This document shows positions 1 through 7,934 of a DNA stretch of 64,000 nt, in pieces (the stretch's first letter is position 1; each line of letters opens with the position of its first letter). Origin of the DNA: an uncultured Flavobacteriaceae bacterium. Its GTDB lineage: Bacteria > Bacteroidota > Bacteroidia > Flavobacteriales > Flavobacteriaceae. The notes under the pieces were generated by a model. It ran no database searches. It was not told the origin of the DNA and saw only the letters and a program-made list of their open reading frames with translations. The stretch lies in the NCBI GenBank assembly GCA_937959395.1, contig CALGLR010000035.1:16561-80560 (forward strand), in the 5' to 3' direction. The position numbers and the translations under genes were made by a program.

Positions 1-1
1 T

Positions 2-643
2 CAAAACCTTAATGCTCAATTTAGAAGAATTCTAGATGATGGTGATTTAAGAAACGGACCAATACGTTTTACACCAAATAACAATATGGATACACAATTG
101 AACCTTAATGCTGGTGATTTTCGCGTAGTGGTTGATGGGATGGTAAATGATAGTGCTGGTGAATATGAATTTGGACATTTTTTAAAAAATAATACTGAAG
201 CAAATCTTAAACGTGTTTACAACTTTAAAAACAGACAAAAAGTAGAAAAATATATTGATGAATACGGGCTTTTTAGTGATGCAAATGGATTATATACGAT
301 ATTGACAGAGTATATCTCGGATCGTCTTTCTGGAAAAATAGAAACTTTTGAGTTTAAAATAAGACTAAACGGCGTTGGCACTTTAGATGTTCGTTCTTAT
401 GATATATTAGATGGGTCTTCATATATTAAAATAATGAAAAACCCAATATCTAATGGTGTTTTACATCTTATGCAAAAAGGAAATACTCAATTGAGAATAA
501 TTAATCTAGCAGGAAAAATAATAAAAGAAATTGAAATTAATCCAGAAAATTCAAATATAGATATTAATGTATCTGGACTTCAATCTGGTTTATATCTTTT
601 GAGTAGTGATAATAATTCTACTTCAAAATTTATTATCAAATAG
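2..643 (+). CDS. C-terminal part of a secreted protein with T9SS type A sorting domain (5' end outside window)
   Basis: The frame is open from base 2, upstream of the first ATG at 86, so the true start lies outside the window. About 213 residues are visible. The body shows no motif I recognise. The last 75 or so residues match the pattern of a T9SS type A C-terminal sorting domain: a short NP motif (MKNPISNGVLHL), a middle strand (LRIINLAGKIIKEIEI), then SGLQSGLYLL and a basic end FIIK. Such domains direct export across the outer membrane and are cleaved by the PorU sortase. The gene is followed by a strong hairpin terminator and converges on pcm. The domain call is confident; the function of the mature protein is unknown. 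Confidence 0.75.
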   Translation, partial: QNLNAQFRRILDDGDLRNGPIRFTPNNNMDTQLNLNAGDFRVVVDGMVNDSAGEYEFGHFLKNNTEANLKRVYNFKNRQKVEKYIDEYGLFSDANGLYTILTEYISDRLSGKIETFEFKIRLNGVGTLDVRSYDILDGSSYIKIMKNPISNGVLHLMQKGNTQLRIINLAGKIIKEIEINPENSNIDINVSGLQSGLYLLSSDNNSTSKFIIK

Positions 644-666
644 TAAATATTTTATCAAAATATTTT

Positions 667-702
667 AAAGCGGGATTTTCTTGAAAAAGAATTTCCCGCT
701 TT
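667..702. terminator. bidirectional rho-independent terminator
   Basis: AAAGCGGGA (667-675) pairs with TCCCGCTTT (694-702), and the flanks are A/T-rich. It lies between the convergent stops of the T9SS protein and pcm, so it can serve both strands. Confidence 0.8.
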
Positions 703-733
703 TATTATTTATATACTCATTTTGATATAAACA

Positions 734-1375
734 CTAATTTTTATCTTCTAGCAATGGTACAAAACGAAATTCTCCAAATTCTGTCTTTTCAAATTCCTTT
801 TCGCCTTTCCTAATAAAAAGCGTCATGGTTTGAACGTTATCTCCAACAGGAATTACTAAACGACCACCTATAGTTAATTGCGCAAGGAGTGGTTTAGGAA
901 CAAAAGGCGCTCCTGCTGTAACGATAATACTTTTAAAAGGTGCTTCCTCTACCAACCCTTTATAACCATCTCCAAAAACAAGTTTCTTAGCTCTGTATCC
1001 TAGTTTTGGTAAAAACTTACTCGTTTTTTTAAAAAGCTCTTGTTGTCTTTCTATGCTATACACTTTAGCTCCTAATTCACATAAAACTGCAGTTTGATAA
1101 CCACTTCCTGTTCCAATTTCTAAAACTTTATCATTTTTATTTATCTGTAATAATTCACTCTGAAAAGCCACTGTATAAGGTTGCGATATCGTTTGATCTG
1201 CTGCGATAGGAAATGCTTTATCTTGGTATGCATGGTCTAAAAAGCTAGAATCCATGAACAAATGTCTGGGTATTTTACCAATAGCATTAAGAACTGCTTC
1301 ATTAGTAATACCCTTAGATTTAACAGTTGAAACCAACTGTTGCCTCATTCCTTTATGTTTAAAATTGTCAATCAA
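734..1375 (-). CDS. pcm: protein-L-isoaspartate O-methyltransferase
   Basis: This enzyme uses S-adenosylmethionine to methylate L-isoaspartyl residues and starts repair of age-damaged proteins in the cytoplasm. The protein is 213 aa, normal for the family. Residues 61-67 (QTISQPY) form the conserved substrate loop, and residues 84-92 (VLEIGTGSG) are SAM-binding motif I. The VIPVGD strand near the C-terminus is also typical. The frame opens with TTG at 1375 (MIDNFKHKGMRQQL); an ATG nine codons downstream is the alternative, but the K-H-K-G segment before it is usual in flavobacterial homologues, so TTG is preferred. It stands alone, convergent with the upstream gene. Confidence 0.93.
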   Translation of the reverse strand: MIDNFKHKGMRQQLVSTVKSKGITNEAVLNAIGKIPRHLFMDSSFLDHAYQDKAFPIAADQTISQPYTVAFQSELLQINKNDKVLEIGTGSGYQTAVLCELGAKVYSIERQQELFKKTSKFLPKLGYRAKKLVFGDGYKGLVEEAPFKSIIVTAGAPFVPKPLLAQLTIGGRLVIPVGDNVQTMTLFIRKGEKEFEKTEFGEFRFVPLLEDKN

Positions 1376-1509
1376 AATTAGGGTTGTTTAGTCTGCTAAA
1401 ATTAAGGAAAGATTTTCAGCTTGAAAACGATTTTTAATTGATTTTTTAAAAAGCTATTTTTTGTAGTGTTTTATTGAAGATTTGATATTAATAACTTACC
1501 AAAAATACT

Positions 1510-1517
1510 TAGTTTTG
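1510..1517 (+). promoter_or_regulatory. candidate Bacteroidetes -7 promoter element
   Basis: TAGTTTTG fits the TAnnTTTG consensus exactly and lies 16 nt before the Gfo/Idh start codon. A TTTG at 1481-1484 could be the -33 element, although the 25-nt spacing is a little long. Confidence 0.5.
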
Positions 1518-1533
1518 CTGAAAATATAAACTA

Positions 1534-2493
1534 ATGTTAAATGCTGGTGTATTAGGTGCAGGTCACTTAGGAAAAATTCATTTAAGACTTCTTAACGAAT
1601 CCAACAAATATAATCTTGTTGGTTTTTATGATGCAAATGAAGAAAATGCAAAAAAAGTTGAAGCAGAGTTTGGTTACAAATATTTTGATTCTATCGATGC
1701 ATTAATAGATGCTGTAGATATGGTCGATATTGTAACACCAACCTTATCTCACTATGATTGTGCTAGACAAGCAATCTCTAAAGGCAAACATATATTTATA
1801 GAAAAGCCAATTACCAACACCGTAGAAGAAGCTGAAATTTTACGAACGTTAGTTGCCGAAAAAGGAGTTAAAGGCCAAGTGGGACATGTCGAACGCTATA
1901 ACCCTGCTTTTAAAGCCATAAAAGGTCAACTAGAAAACCCAATGTTTATAGAAACACATCGTTTAGCAGAGTTTAATCCAAGAGGTACAGATGTACCTGT
2001 AGTTTTAGACTTAATGATTCATGATATAGATGTTATACTTAGTGTAGTAAACTCAAAAGTGAAACACGTAAGTGCAAGTGGTGTTTCTGTTATAAGTGAC
2101 ACGCCAGACATTGCCAATGCTCGCATTGAATTTAAAAATGGTTGTGTTGCTAACCTAACTGCTAGCCGTATTTCTTTAAAAAACATGAGAAAAACACGCT
2201 TCTTTCAAAAAGACGCTTATATCTCGGTTGATTTTCTAGAGAAAAAATGTGAAGTTGTTAAAATGAAAGATGCTCCAAAAGATCCTGGTGATTTTGATAT
2301 GATATTGCAGAATGCTGAAGGATTAAAAAAACAGATCTACTTCGATAACCCGCAAATAGAAAATAATAATGCCATTTTGGAAGAGCTAGAAACTTTTGCT
2401 GATGCCATAACGAATAATACAACACCAATAGTGACTTTACACGATGGTACAGAAGCACTAAGAGTCGCTACTATGATTATTGATCAGTTTTAA
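1534..2493 (+). CDS. Gfo/Idh/MocA family NAD(P)-dependent oxidoreductase
   Basis: The 319-aa protein has an N-terminal Rossmann fold with GAGHLG at residues 8-13. The family motif EKP is at 90-92, followed by GHVERYNP at 117-124 and MIHDID at 161-166, where the His is the usual catalytic residue. Family members oxidise sugars or sugar derivatives, or reduce biliverdin-like and other carbonyl substrates; the substrate here cannot be told. In many flavobacteria this gene sits just upstream of 3-hydroxybutyryl-CoA dehydrogenase. Here a lipoprotein gene lies between them. A good TAnnTTTG element precedes it. Confidence 0.9.
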   Translation: MLNAGVLGAGHLGKIHLRLLNESNKYNLVGFYDANEENAKKVEAEFGYKYFDSIDALIDAVDMVDIVTPTLSHYDCARQAISKGKHIFIEKPITNTVEEAEILRTLVAEKGVKGQVGHVERYNPAFKAIKGQLENPMFIETHRLAEFNPRGTDVPVVLDLMIHDIDVILSVVNSKVKHVSASGVSVISDTPDIANARIEFKNGCVANLTASRISLKNMRKTRFFQKDAYISVDFLEKKCEVVKMKDAPKDPGDFDMILQNAEGLKKQIYFDNPQIENNNAILEELETFADAITNNTTPIVTLHDGTEALRVATMIIDQF

Positions 2494-2503
2494 ACAACTA
2501 AAA

Positions 2504-3190
2504 ATGAATAAGTTTAATCTTTTAATTTTATTTTTAGCTTTAAGTTTACTATTTACTTGCAATAGAGCAAAACCTTTTAGTATTGATAAAGAAAATTACT
2601 CACTTGAATTTGGTAAAGTTCTTAATTCGAAAAAACACTCAAACCATATTCAAACCTATCCTTTAAATATAAATGCAGAAAGAATAAGTTTAAAAAATCT
2701 TTTAGCATATGTTGCCAAAGTTGATACAAGTGCTATTAAATTTAAAGACAAAGAGATAGGTGATAAGAAATACAGTGTTAAGATTGTTCAAAAAAATAAG
2801 GACGTTAAAATTAACACCTCTATTATCCAAGACATTATTAAAAATCTAAATTTAGATTTAATAAAAAAACAAATTAAGTCTTATGAAATGACAATTTCAG
2901 ATACTCTTAGGTTTAATAGTAATCTAAGTAAATTAGATAACAAACATACAATAATCAAGATCTCTACAGATTCTATTTCTGTTAAAAACATAAAATTATC
3001 TAAATTTATAGATGTAATAAATAAGGAGTATTCTGATTATATATTCTGTACAAACAATCCTCTAAGAATAGATTATAAATGGCATAAATCAACTTTAGTA
3101 AACTTAAAACAAAATTTACTGAAGGATTTAGGTCTAATAATGTCTGATACAAAAAATGATAAGTTTATTTATAACTTTAAGGAAAAATAA
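2504..3190 (+). CDS. uncharacterised lipoprotein
   Basis: A 228-aa protein starting at the ATG at 2504. A longer TTG reading from 2480 overlaps the upstream gene and puts extra residues before the signal peptide, so I reject it. Residues 1-19 are a lipoprotein signal with lipobox LLFTC, then NRAKPF. Two stretches have the same plan (ERISLKNLLAYVAKVD near residue 55, and SISVKNIKLSKFIDVIN near residue 160), suggesting a duplicated small domain; the pattern loosely recalls DUF3738/STN-like domains, which is only a guess. It begins 10 nt after the Gfo/Idh stop, so the two are probably co-transcribed. Function unknown. Confidence 0.75.
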   Translation: MNKFNLLILFLALSLLFTCNRAKPFSIDKENYSLEFGKVLNSKKHSNHIQTYPLNINAERISLKNLLAYVAKVDTSAIKFKDKEIGDKKYSVKIVQKNKDVKINTSIIQDIIKNLNLDLIKKQIKSYEMTISDTLRFNSNLSKLDNKHTIIKISTDSISVKNIKLSKFIDVINKEYSDYIFCTNNPLRIDYKWHKSTLVNLKQNLLKDLGLIMSDTKNDKFIYNFKEK

Positions 3191-3249
3191 TAACTAACAT
3201 AAAAGCTTCCTCTTTATAACTATTGAGGTTAATAAAAAATAAAAATTGC

Positions 3250-4140
3250 ATGAAAAATATAGCAATAATTGGAGCTGGAACAATGGGTAATGGCATTGCG
3301 CATACTTTTGCTCAATCAGGATTTAAAGTACAACTTATAGATATTAGTGACGCGTCTTTAGAACGTGGAATGGCAACGATTACCAAAAACTTGGATCGTA
3401 TGATTGCTAAAGAACGAATTTCTGAAGCAGATAAATTAGAAACTTTAAGTAACATTACGACTTTTACATCTATTCCAGAAGGCGTAAAAGCAGCCGATTT
3501 AGTCGTAGAAGCTGCAACAGAAAATATTGATTTAAAATTAAAAATATTTAAACAATTAGATGAAGCTTGTCATAAAAACACTGTGCTCGCAACAAATACG
3601 TCTTCAATTTCTATTACTCAAATTGCTGCCGTAACGTCTAGACCAGATATGGTAATTGGAATGCACTTTATGAATCCTGTGCCCATCATGAAACTCGTTG
3701 AGATTATTCGTGGATACACGACTAGCGACTCGGTTACTAAAATCATTATGGAGCTCTCAAAAAAACTAGGAAAAACACCAACTGAGGTTAATGATTACCC
3801 TGGTTTTGTAGCAAATAGAATTTTGATGCCTATGCTTAATGAATCTATTGAAACACTGTATAATGGTGTTGCAGGCGTTCAAGAAATAGATACGGTTATG
3901 AAACTAGGTATGGCACATCCAATGGGCCCATTACAATTAGCCGATTTTATAGGTTTAGATGTTTGTTTATCTATTTTAAATGTCATGTATGATGGTTTTA
4001 AAAATCCAAAATACGCGCCTTGCCCATTACTAGTTAATATGGTACAGGCAGGAAAATTAGGTGTAAAATCTGGAGAAGGTTTTTATGATTATTCAGAAAG
4101 TAGAAAAGCAGAAAAAGTCGCAAAACAATTTTTAAAGTAA
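3250..4140 (+). CDS. 3-hydroxybutyryl-CoA dehydrogenase
   Basis: A 296-aa NAD(P)-dependent dehydrogenase interconverting acetoacetyl-CoA and 3-hydroxybutyryl-CoA in fatty-acid or butyrate-type metabolism. The start is the ATG at 3250 (MKNIAIIGAGTMGNG); the TTG at 3223 would add nine residues ahead of the Rossmann strand and is unlikely. GAGTMG at 8-13 binds the dinucleotide. NTSSISIT near 116-123 and GMHFMNPVP near 137-145 are the conserved substrate and catalytic segments (catalytic His139), and the C-terminal helical domain has HPMGPLQLADFIGLD. Length is normal for the single-domain enzyme. It is preceded by a lipoprotein gene and followed by a palindromic repeat region. Confidence 0.92.
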   Translation: MKNIAIIGAGTMGNGIAHTFAQSGFKVQLIDISDASLERGMATITKNLDRMIAKERISEADKLETLSNITTFTSIPEGVKAADLVVEAATENIDLKLKIFKQLDEACHKNTVLATNTSSISITQIAAVTSRPDMVIGMHFMNPVPIMKLVEIIRGYTTSDSVTKIIMELSKKLGKTPTEVNDYPGFVANRILMPMLNESIETLYNGVAGVQEIDTVMKLGMAHPMGPLQLADFIGLDVCLSILNVMYDGFKNPKYAPCPLLVNMVQAGKLGVKSGEGFYDYSESRKAEKVAKQFLK

Positions 4141-4192
4141 TAACTATAAGATAATTAAATGGTATAGATAAAAAATTAATAATGTACCTGAA

Positions 4193-4281
4193 TGTCAGTC
4201 TCAGTGCAGTCGAAGACGATTCTTATTCAGAAAATATATTATTTAGTTTAATAGCACTTCAACTGCGCTCTGTCTGACATT
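4193..4281. repeat. imperfect palindromic intergenic repeat
   Basis: The arm at 4193-4215 (TGTCAGTCTCAGTGCAGTCG...) is nearly the reverse complement of 4257-4279 (CTTCAACTGCGCTCTGTCTG...), with a 41-nt A/T-rich loop. The same core, CTGCGCTCGACCTGACA, recurs at 5731-5747. Short GTGCAGTCGA-type palindromes of this kind are scattered through many flavobacterial genomes. Confidence 0.7.
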
Positions 4282-4337
4282 AAATTACAAAACTATCTAT
4301 TGCACTAGACTGTAGACTAATAACTAGATACTAAAAA

Positions 4338-5576
4338 ATGGCAAAAATAATTCCATTTAAATCAGTTAGACCAACAAGAGACAAGGTGAGTTTAGTTGCT
4401 TCGCGATCTTATCAAAGCTATACTCAAGATGAACGTGAATCGAGAATGGATTATAATCCTTATTCTTTTCTTCATATTGTAAATCCTGGTTATAAATATG
4501 CTAAAGAAATATCTGGAGAGGCACGTTACAAATTGGTAAAAAACCGCTATTTAGAATTCAAGGAAGATACTATTTTTGTACAAGATAAAACACCTTGTTA
4601 TTATCTCTACAAAATCATTGACAGAGATAACCAAGAGTTTAATGGTATTGTTGCTGCTGCTAGTGTAGACAATTACGAAAGTAATATTATTAAGAAACAT
4701 GAAGATACTATAGCATCTCGCGAAACCGTTTTTAAAGATTATCTTAAAACAGTAGGATTTAATGCAGAACCTGTATTATTAACCTACCCAGACAACAATG
4801 CCATTTCATCAGTAATTAAAAAAACACAAGAAGAAAGAGCAGAATTTGAGTTTACAACAACTTATAGAGACACGCATTATTTATGGCTAATTGAAACAGA
4901 AAAAGATATTAGAATAATTTCTGATGCTTTTAGTAAAATGGAAACACTTTACATCGCAGATGGCCACCATCGCTCCTCTTCTTCTTATTTACTTAGAAAC
5001 GATTTAAAAAACAGTAATGCGAACCATAAAGGAGACGAAAGTTATAATTTCTTTATGAGTTATTTAATTCCCGAATCTGAATTACGAATTCATGAATTTA
5101 ACAGACTTGTAAAAGACCTCAACGGACTCACCAAAGAAGAGTTTTTAATTCAGTTAGACACCTTATTTAGAATTGAAAACAGAGGTATTCTCCCCTACAA
5201 ACCAACTAAAAAACACCATTTTAGTATGTATTTAGATGGCGAATTTTATTCTTTATATCTTAGAAAAACCAATTACGAATTCGAATCTTCATTAGAAGAG
5301 CTCGATGCCCAATTATTATATAGAACTATTTTAAATCCTATTTTAGGAATTAAAGACTTACGTAATGATAATCGTATTGAATATATTAGTGGCAAGAAAG
5401 ATATTATTAATTTAAAGACAAAAATAGATAAAAAAGAGTTTGCTGTAGGCTTTGGAATGATTCCTGCTACTGTTGAAGAATTAAAACAAATTGCAGACGA
5501 CGGCTTGAAAATGCCACCAAAAAGCACTTACATAGAACCAAAAATTAGAAGCGGTGTCACTATTTATGAGTTTTAA
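4338..5576 (+). CDS. DUF1015 family protein
   Basis: A 412-aa protein of the DUF1015 (COG4198) family. It starts MAKIIPFKSVRPTRDKV and contains the family hallmark YIADGHHR at residues 205-212. The ADGHHR motif resembles the catalytic motif of the ParB/Srx-like fold used by free-serine kinases (SerK, SbnI). Family members often sit beside serine biosynthesis genes in other Bacteroidetes, so a kinase-type role in serine metabolism is plausible but not shown. Palindromic repeats flank the gene on both sides, so it is probably transcribed alone. Length is normal for the family. Confidence 0.88.
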   Translation: MAKIIPFKSVRPTRDKVSLVASRSYQSYTQDERESRMDYNPYSFLHIVNPGYKYAKEISGEARYKLVKNRYLEFKEDTIFVQDKTPCYYLYKIIDRDNQEFNGIVAAASVDNYESNIIKKHEDTIASRETVFKDYLKTVGFNAEPVLLTYPDNNAISSVIKKTQEERAEFEFTTTYRDTHYLWLIETEKDIRIISDAFSKMETLYIADGHHRSSSSYLLRNDLKNSNANHKGDESYNFFMSYLIPESELRIHEFNRLVKDLNGLTKEEFLIQLDTLFRIENRGILPYKPTKKHHFSMYLDGEFYSLYLRKTNYEFESSLEELDAQLLYRTILNPILGIKDLRNDNRIEYISGKKDIINLKTKIDKKEFAVGFGMIPATVEELKQIADDGLKMPPKSTYIEPKIRSGVTIYEF

Positions 5577-5667
5577 ATAAATCCCTTTGAAAAAAGGGAT
5601 CTTATAACTTACCTTTTTCAAACTAAGTCAAAAATTTAAGTCATGACAGAAAAAAAATGAATCAACT

Positions 5668-5747
5668 CTGTCCTATTGAGTGCAATCGAGAGGTCTTTAT
5701 GTACCAAATTTATAACTAACAAGGTCTCGACTGCGCTCGACCTGACA
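5668..5747. repeat. imperfect palindromic intergenic repeat, second copy
   Basis: The left arm from 5668 (TGTCCTATTGAGTGCAATCG...) pairs imperfectly with the right arm at 5721-5747 (AAGGTCTCGACTGCGCTCGA...). The right-arm core matches the 4257-4279 arm of the upstream repeat. It lies between the DUF1015 and YggS genes. Confidence 0.65.
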
Positions 5748-5819
5748 TTTATAGTACATTAATAATTTTTGTTATGTACTAATTAAAAAGGTTCCTGGCT
5801 TAGTATTAACAACAAAACA

Positions 5820-6485
5820 ATGAGTATACAAAAAAACTTAAATAAAATAAAATCACAGCTTCCAGAACACGTAACGTTAGTTGCCGTTTCTAAAACAAAA
5901 CCAGTAAGTGATTTAATGGAAGCATACGATGCTGGGCAACGCATTTTTGGTGAAAACAAAATCCAAGAAATGGCCAATAAGTATGAACAAATGCCGAAAG
6001 ATATAGAATGGCATATGATTGGTCATGTACAATCTAATAAAGTAAAGTACATGGCATCTTTTGTGAGTTTAATTCATGGTGCAGATAGCATCAAATTACT
6101 TAAAGAGATTAATAAACAAGCGAAGAAGCACGATCGTATTATAAATTGTTTACTTCAAATTAAAATTGCTTCAGAAGATTCTAAATTTGGACTTTCGACA
6201 GAAGTTGCTTCGACTTTAATTAATTCAGAACCATTTTCAGCTTTAAAAAACATCAAAGTTATAGGACTGATGGGAATGGCAACTTTTACTAACGATAAAA
6301 ATCAAGTAAAACAGGAATTCGACATACTAAAATCTTCATTTAATGAGTTAAAGGCTTTTGAATCTTCTAATCTAAAACTTGAAACCATAAGTATGGGAAT
6401 GAGCGGAGATTTTGAACTAGCAATTAACTCTGGTAGTACAATGGTTCGCGTTGGAAGTAGTATATTTGGTTTGAGAAATTATTAA
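5820..6485 (+). CDS. YggS/PROSC family pyridoxal-phosphate-binding protein
   Basis: A 221-aa protein of the PLP homeostasis family (YggS, PLPBP). It binds PLP in an alanine-racemase-like TIM barrel without catalysing a known reaction, and it buffers PLP and affects amino-acid pools. The PLP lysine is K25 in VAVSKTKP. FGENKIQE (43-50), WHMIGHVQSNK (64-74) and GMSGDFELAI near the C-terminus are the conserved segments. Start ATG at 5820; there is no obvious Shine-Dalgarno sequence. The exonuclease gene follows 55 nt downstream. Confidence 0.92.
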   Translation: MSIQKNLNKIKSQLPEHVTLVAVSKTKPVSDLMEAYDAGQRIFGENKIQEMANKYEQMPKDIEWHMIGHVQSNKVKYMASFVSLIHGADSIKLLKEINKQAKKHDRIINCLLQIKIASEDSKFGLSTEVASTLINSEPFSALKNIKVIGLMGMATFTNDKNQVKQEFDILKSSFNELKAFESSNLKLETISMGMSGDFELAINSGSTMVRVGSSIFGLRNY

Positions 6486-6540
6486 ACAACTTACAACCCT
6501 TTAGACTTTATCCTTATTATAAACTAAAATATATAGACGC

Positions 6541-7914
6541 ATTTATACAATAATTGACATAGAAACTACTGGAGGCAAGTATAATGAAGAAGGTATTACA
6601 GAAATCGCTATTTACAAATATAATGGTCATGAAGTTGTAGATCAGTTTATAAGCTTAGTTAATCCAGAAAGAGATATTCAACCTTTCGTAGTTAATCTTA
6701 CAGGCATAAATAGTAATATGCTTAAAAATGCGCCTAAATTTTACGAAATCGCAAAACGTGTCGTTGAAATTACTGAAGACACTATTATTGTTGCTCACAA
6801 TGCACAGTTTGACTTTCGCATTTTACAAACAGAATTTAGACGATTAGGTTTTCCGTTTGATCGCAAAACACTATGTACTGTAGAATTATCTAAAAAATTA
6901 ATACCAGATTTACCTTCTTACAGCTTAGGTAAGCTTGTGAGATCTTTAGGTATCCCAGTAACCGATAGACATAGAGCTTCTGGAGATGCTTTAGCAACTG
7001 TAAAACTCTTTAAACTGCTATTAAATAAAGATTCTGAAAAAACAATTATTCAAGAGGCTTTAAATAAAAAACCGAAAAAACAATTAGAACCCAAATTAGT
7101 AGATATTGTTAGTGATTTACCTTCTTCGACAGGAGTCTACTACATTCGTAATGTTAACAATACTATTATTTATATTGGTAAAAGTAAAAATATACGTAAA
7201 CGTGTTAATCAACATTTTACTGGCACTTCTCCTAAAGCAAAAAAAATACAAATGCAAGTGACTTCTGTAACTCATGAAGCTACAGGAAGTGAACTCGTTG
7301 CTTTATTAAAAGAGAGTGAGGAAATTAAGAGAAATAAACCTATTCTTAATCGTGCATTAAGAAGAAGCAGCTTTACCCACGCATTATATAGTTTTATAGA
7401 TAATGAAGGCTATATGAATCTAAAATTAGACAAGGCAGATGGTCGTAAAAAATCTATTACAACATTTACTAATAGACAAAGTGGTAAGGACTTTTTATTT
7501 AATACTGTAGATAAATTCAATTTATGCCAAAAACTAGCTGGAATTTATAAAACAAAAGCTAGTTGCTTTAATTACGATGTAAAAAAATGTAATGGAGCAT
7601 GTATTAGTAAAGAAACTCCTGAAAGTTATAATAAACGCGTCTCAGAATTAATCGATAAATATAGCTATCGTAATCAAAACATGGTTATTGTAGATCGCGG
7701 GCGAGAAATTGATGAAAGGAGTGCAATACTAATTAAAGATGGTGTTTTTCAAGGGTTAGGATTCTATAACTTAAACTATCAAATAAATAATATTGAGATT
7801 TTAGAGTCTATAATTACACCAATGGAAAACAATAGAGATAATCAACATATTATTCAAAGTTACTTAAGACGAAACAAACGTTTAAAAGTTATCCAGTTAA
7901 ATAAAAATAACTAA
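6541..7914 (+). CDS. DEDDh 3'-5' exonuclease fused to GIY-YIG nuclease with UvrC-like Cys cluster; apparent ATT start
   Basis: The frame is closed by TAA at 6520-6522. After it there is no ATG, GTG or TTG until 6718, which lies past the first catalytic motif. The likely start is ATT at 6541, giving YTIIDIETTGG, where homologues usually have M-Y; ATA at 6529 is the alternative. The 457-aa protein has a DEDDh exonuclease domain (D6, E8, HNAQFD at 86-91, H144, D149), related to DNA polymerase III epsilon. A GIY-YIG nuclease domain follows (GVYYIR about 198-203, YIGKSKNIRKR after it), then C-x12-C-x7-C-x3-C, spaced much like the Fe-S cysteines of UvrC. The architecture suggests a DNA repair nuclease of the Cho/UvrC type. 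Function is by homology only. Confidence 0.88.
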   Translation: MYTIIDIETTGGKYNEEGITEIAIYKYNGHEVVDQFISLVNPERDIQPFVVNLTGINSNMLKNAPKFYEIAKRVVEITEDTIIVAHNAQFDFRILQTEFRRLGFPFDRKTLCTVELSKKLIPDLPSYSLGKLVRSLGIPVTDRHRASGDALATVKLFKLLLNKDSEKTIIQEALNKKPKKQLEPKLVDIVSDLPSSTGVYYIRNVNNTIIYIGKSKNIRKRVNQHFTGTSPKAKKIQMQVTSVTHEATGSELVALLKESEEIKRNKPILNRALRRSSFTHALYSFIDNEGYMNLKLDKADGRKKSITTFTNRQSGKDFLFNTVDKFNLCQKLAGIYKTKASCFNYDVKKCNGACISKETPESYNKRVSELIDKYSYRNQNMVIVDRGREIDERSAILIKDGVFQGLGFYNLNYQINNIEILESIITPMENNRDNQHIIQSYLRRNKRLKVIQLNKNN

Positions 7915-7934
7915 TCTTTTATTACTTTTAAAAA

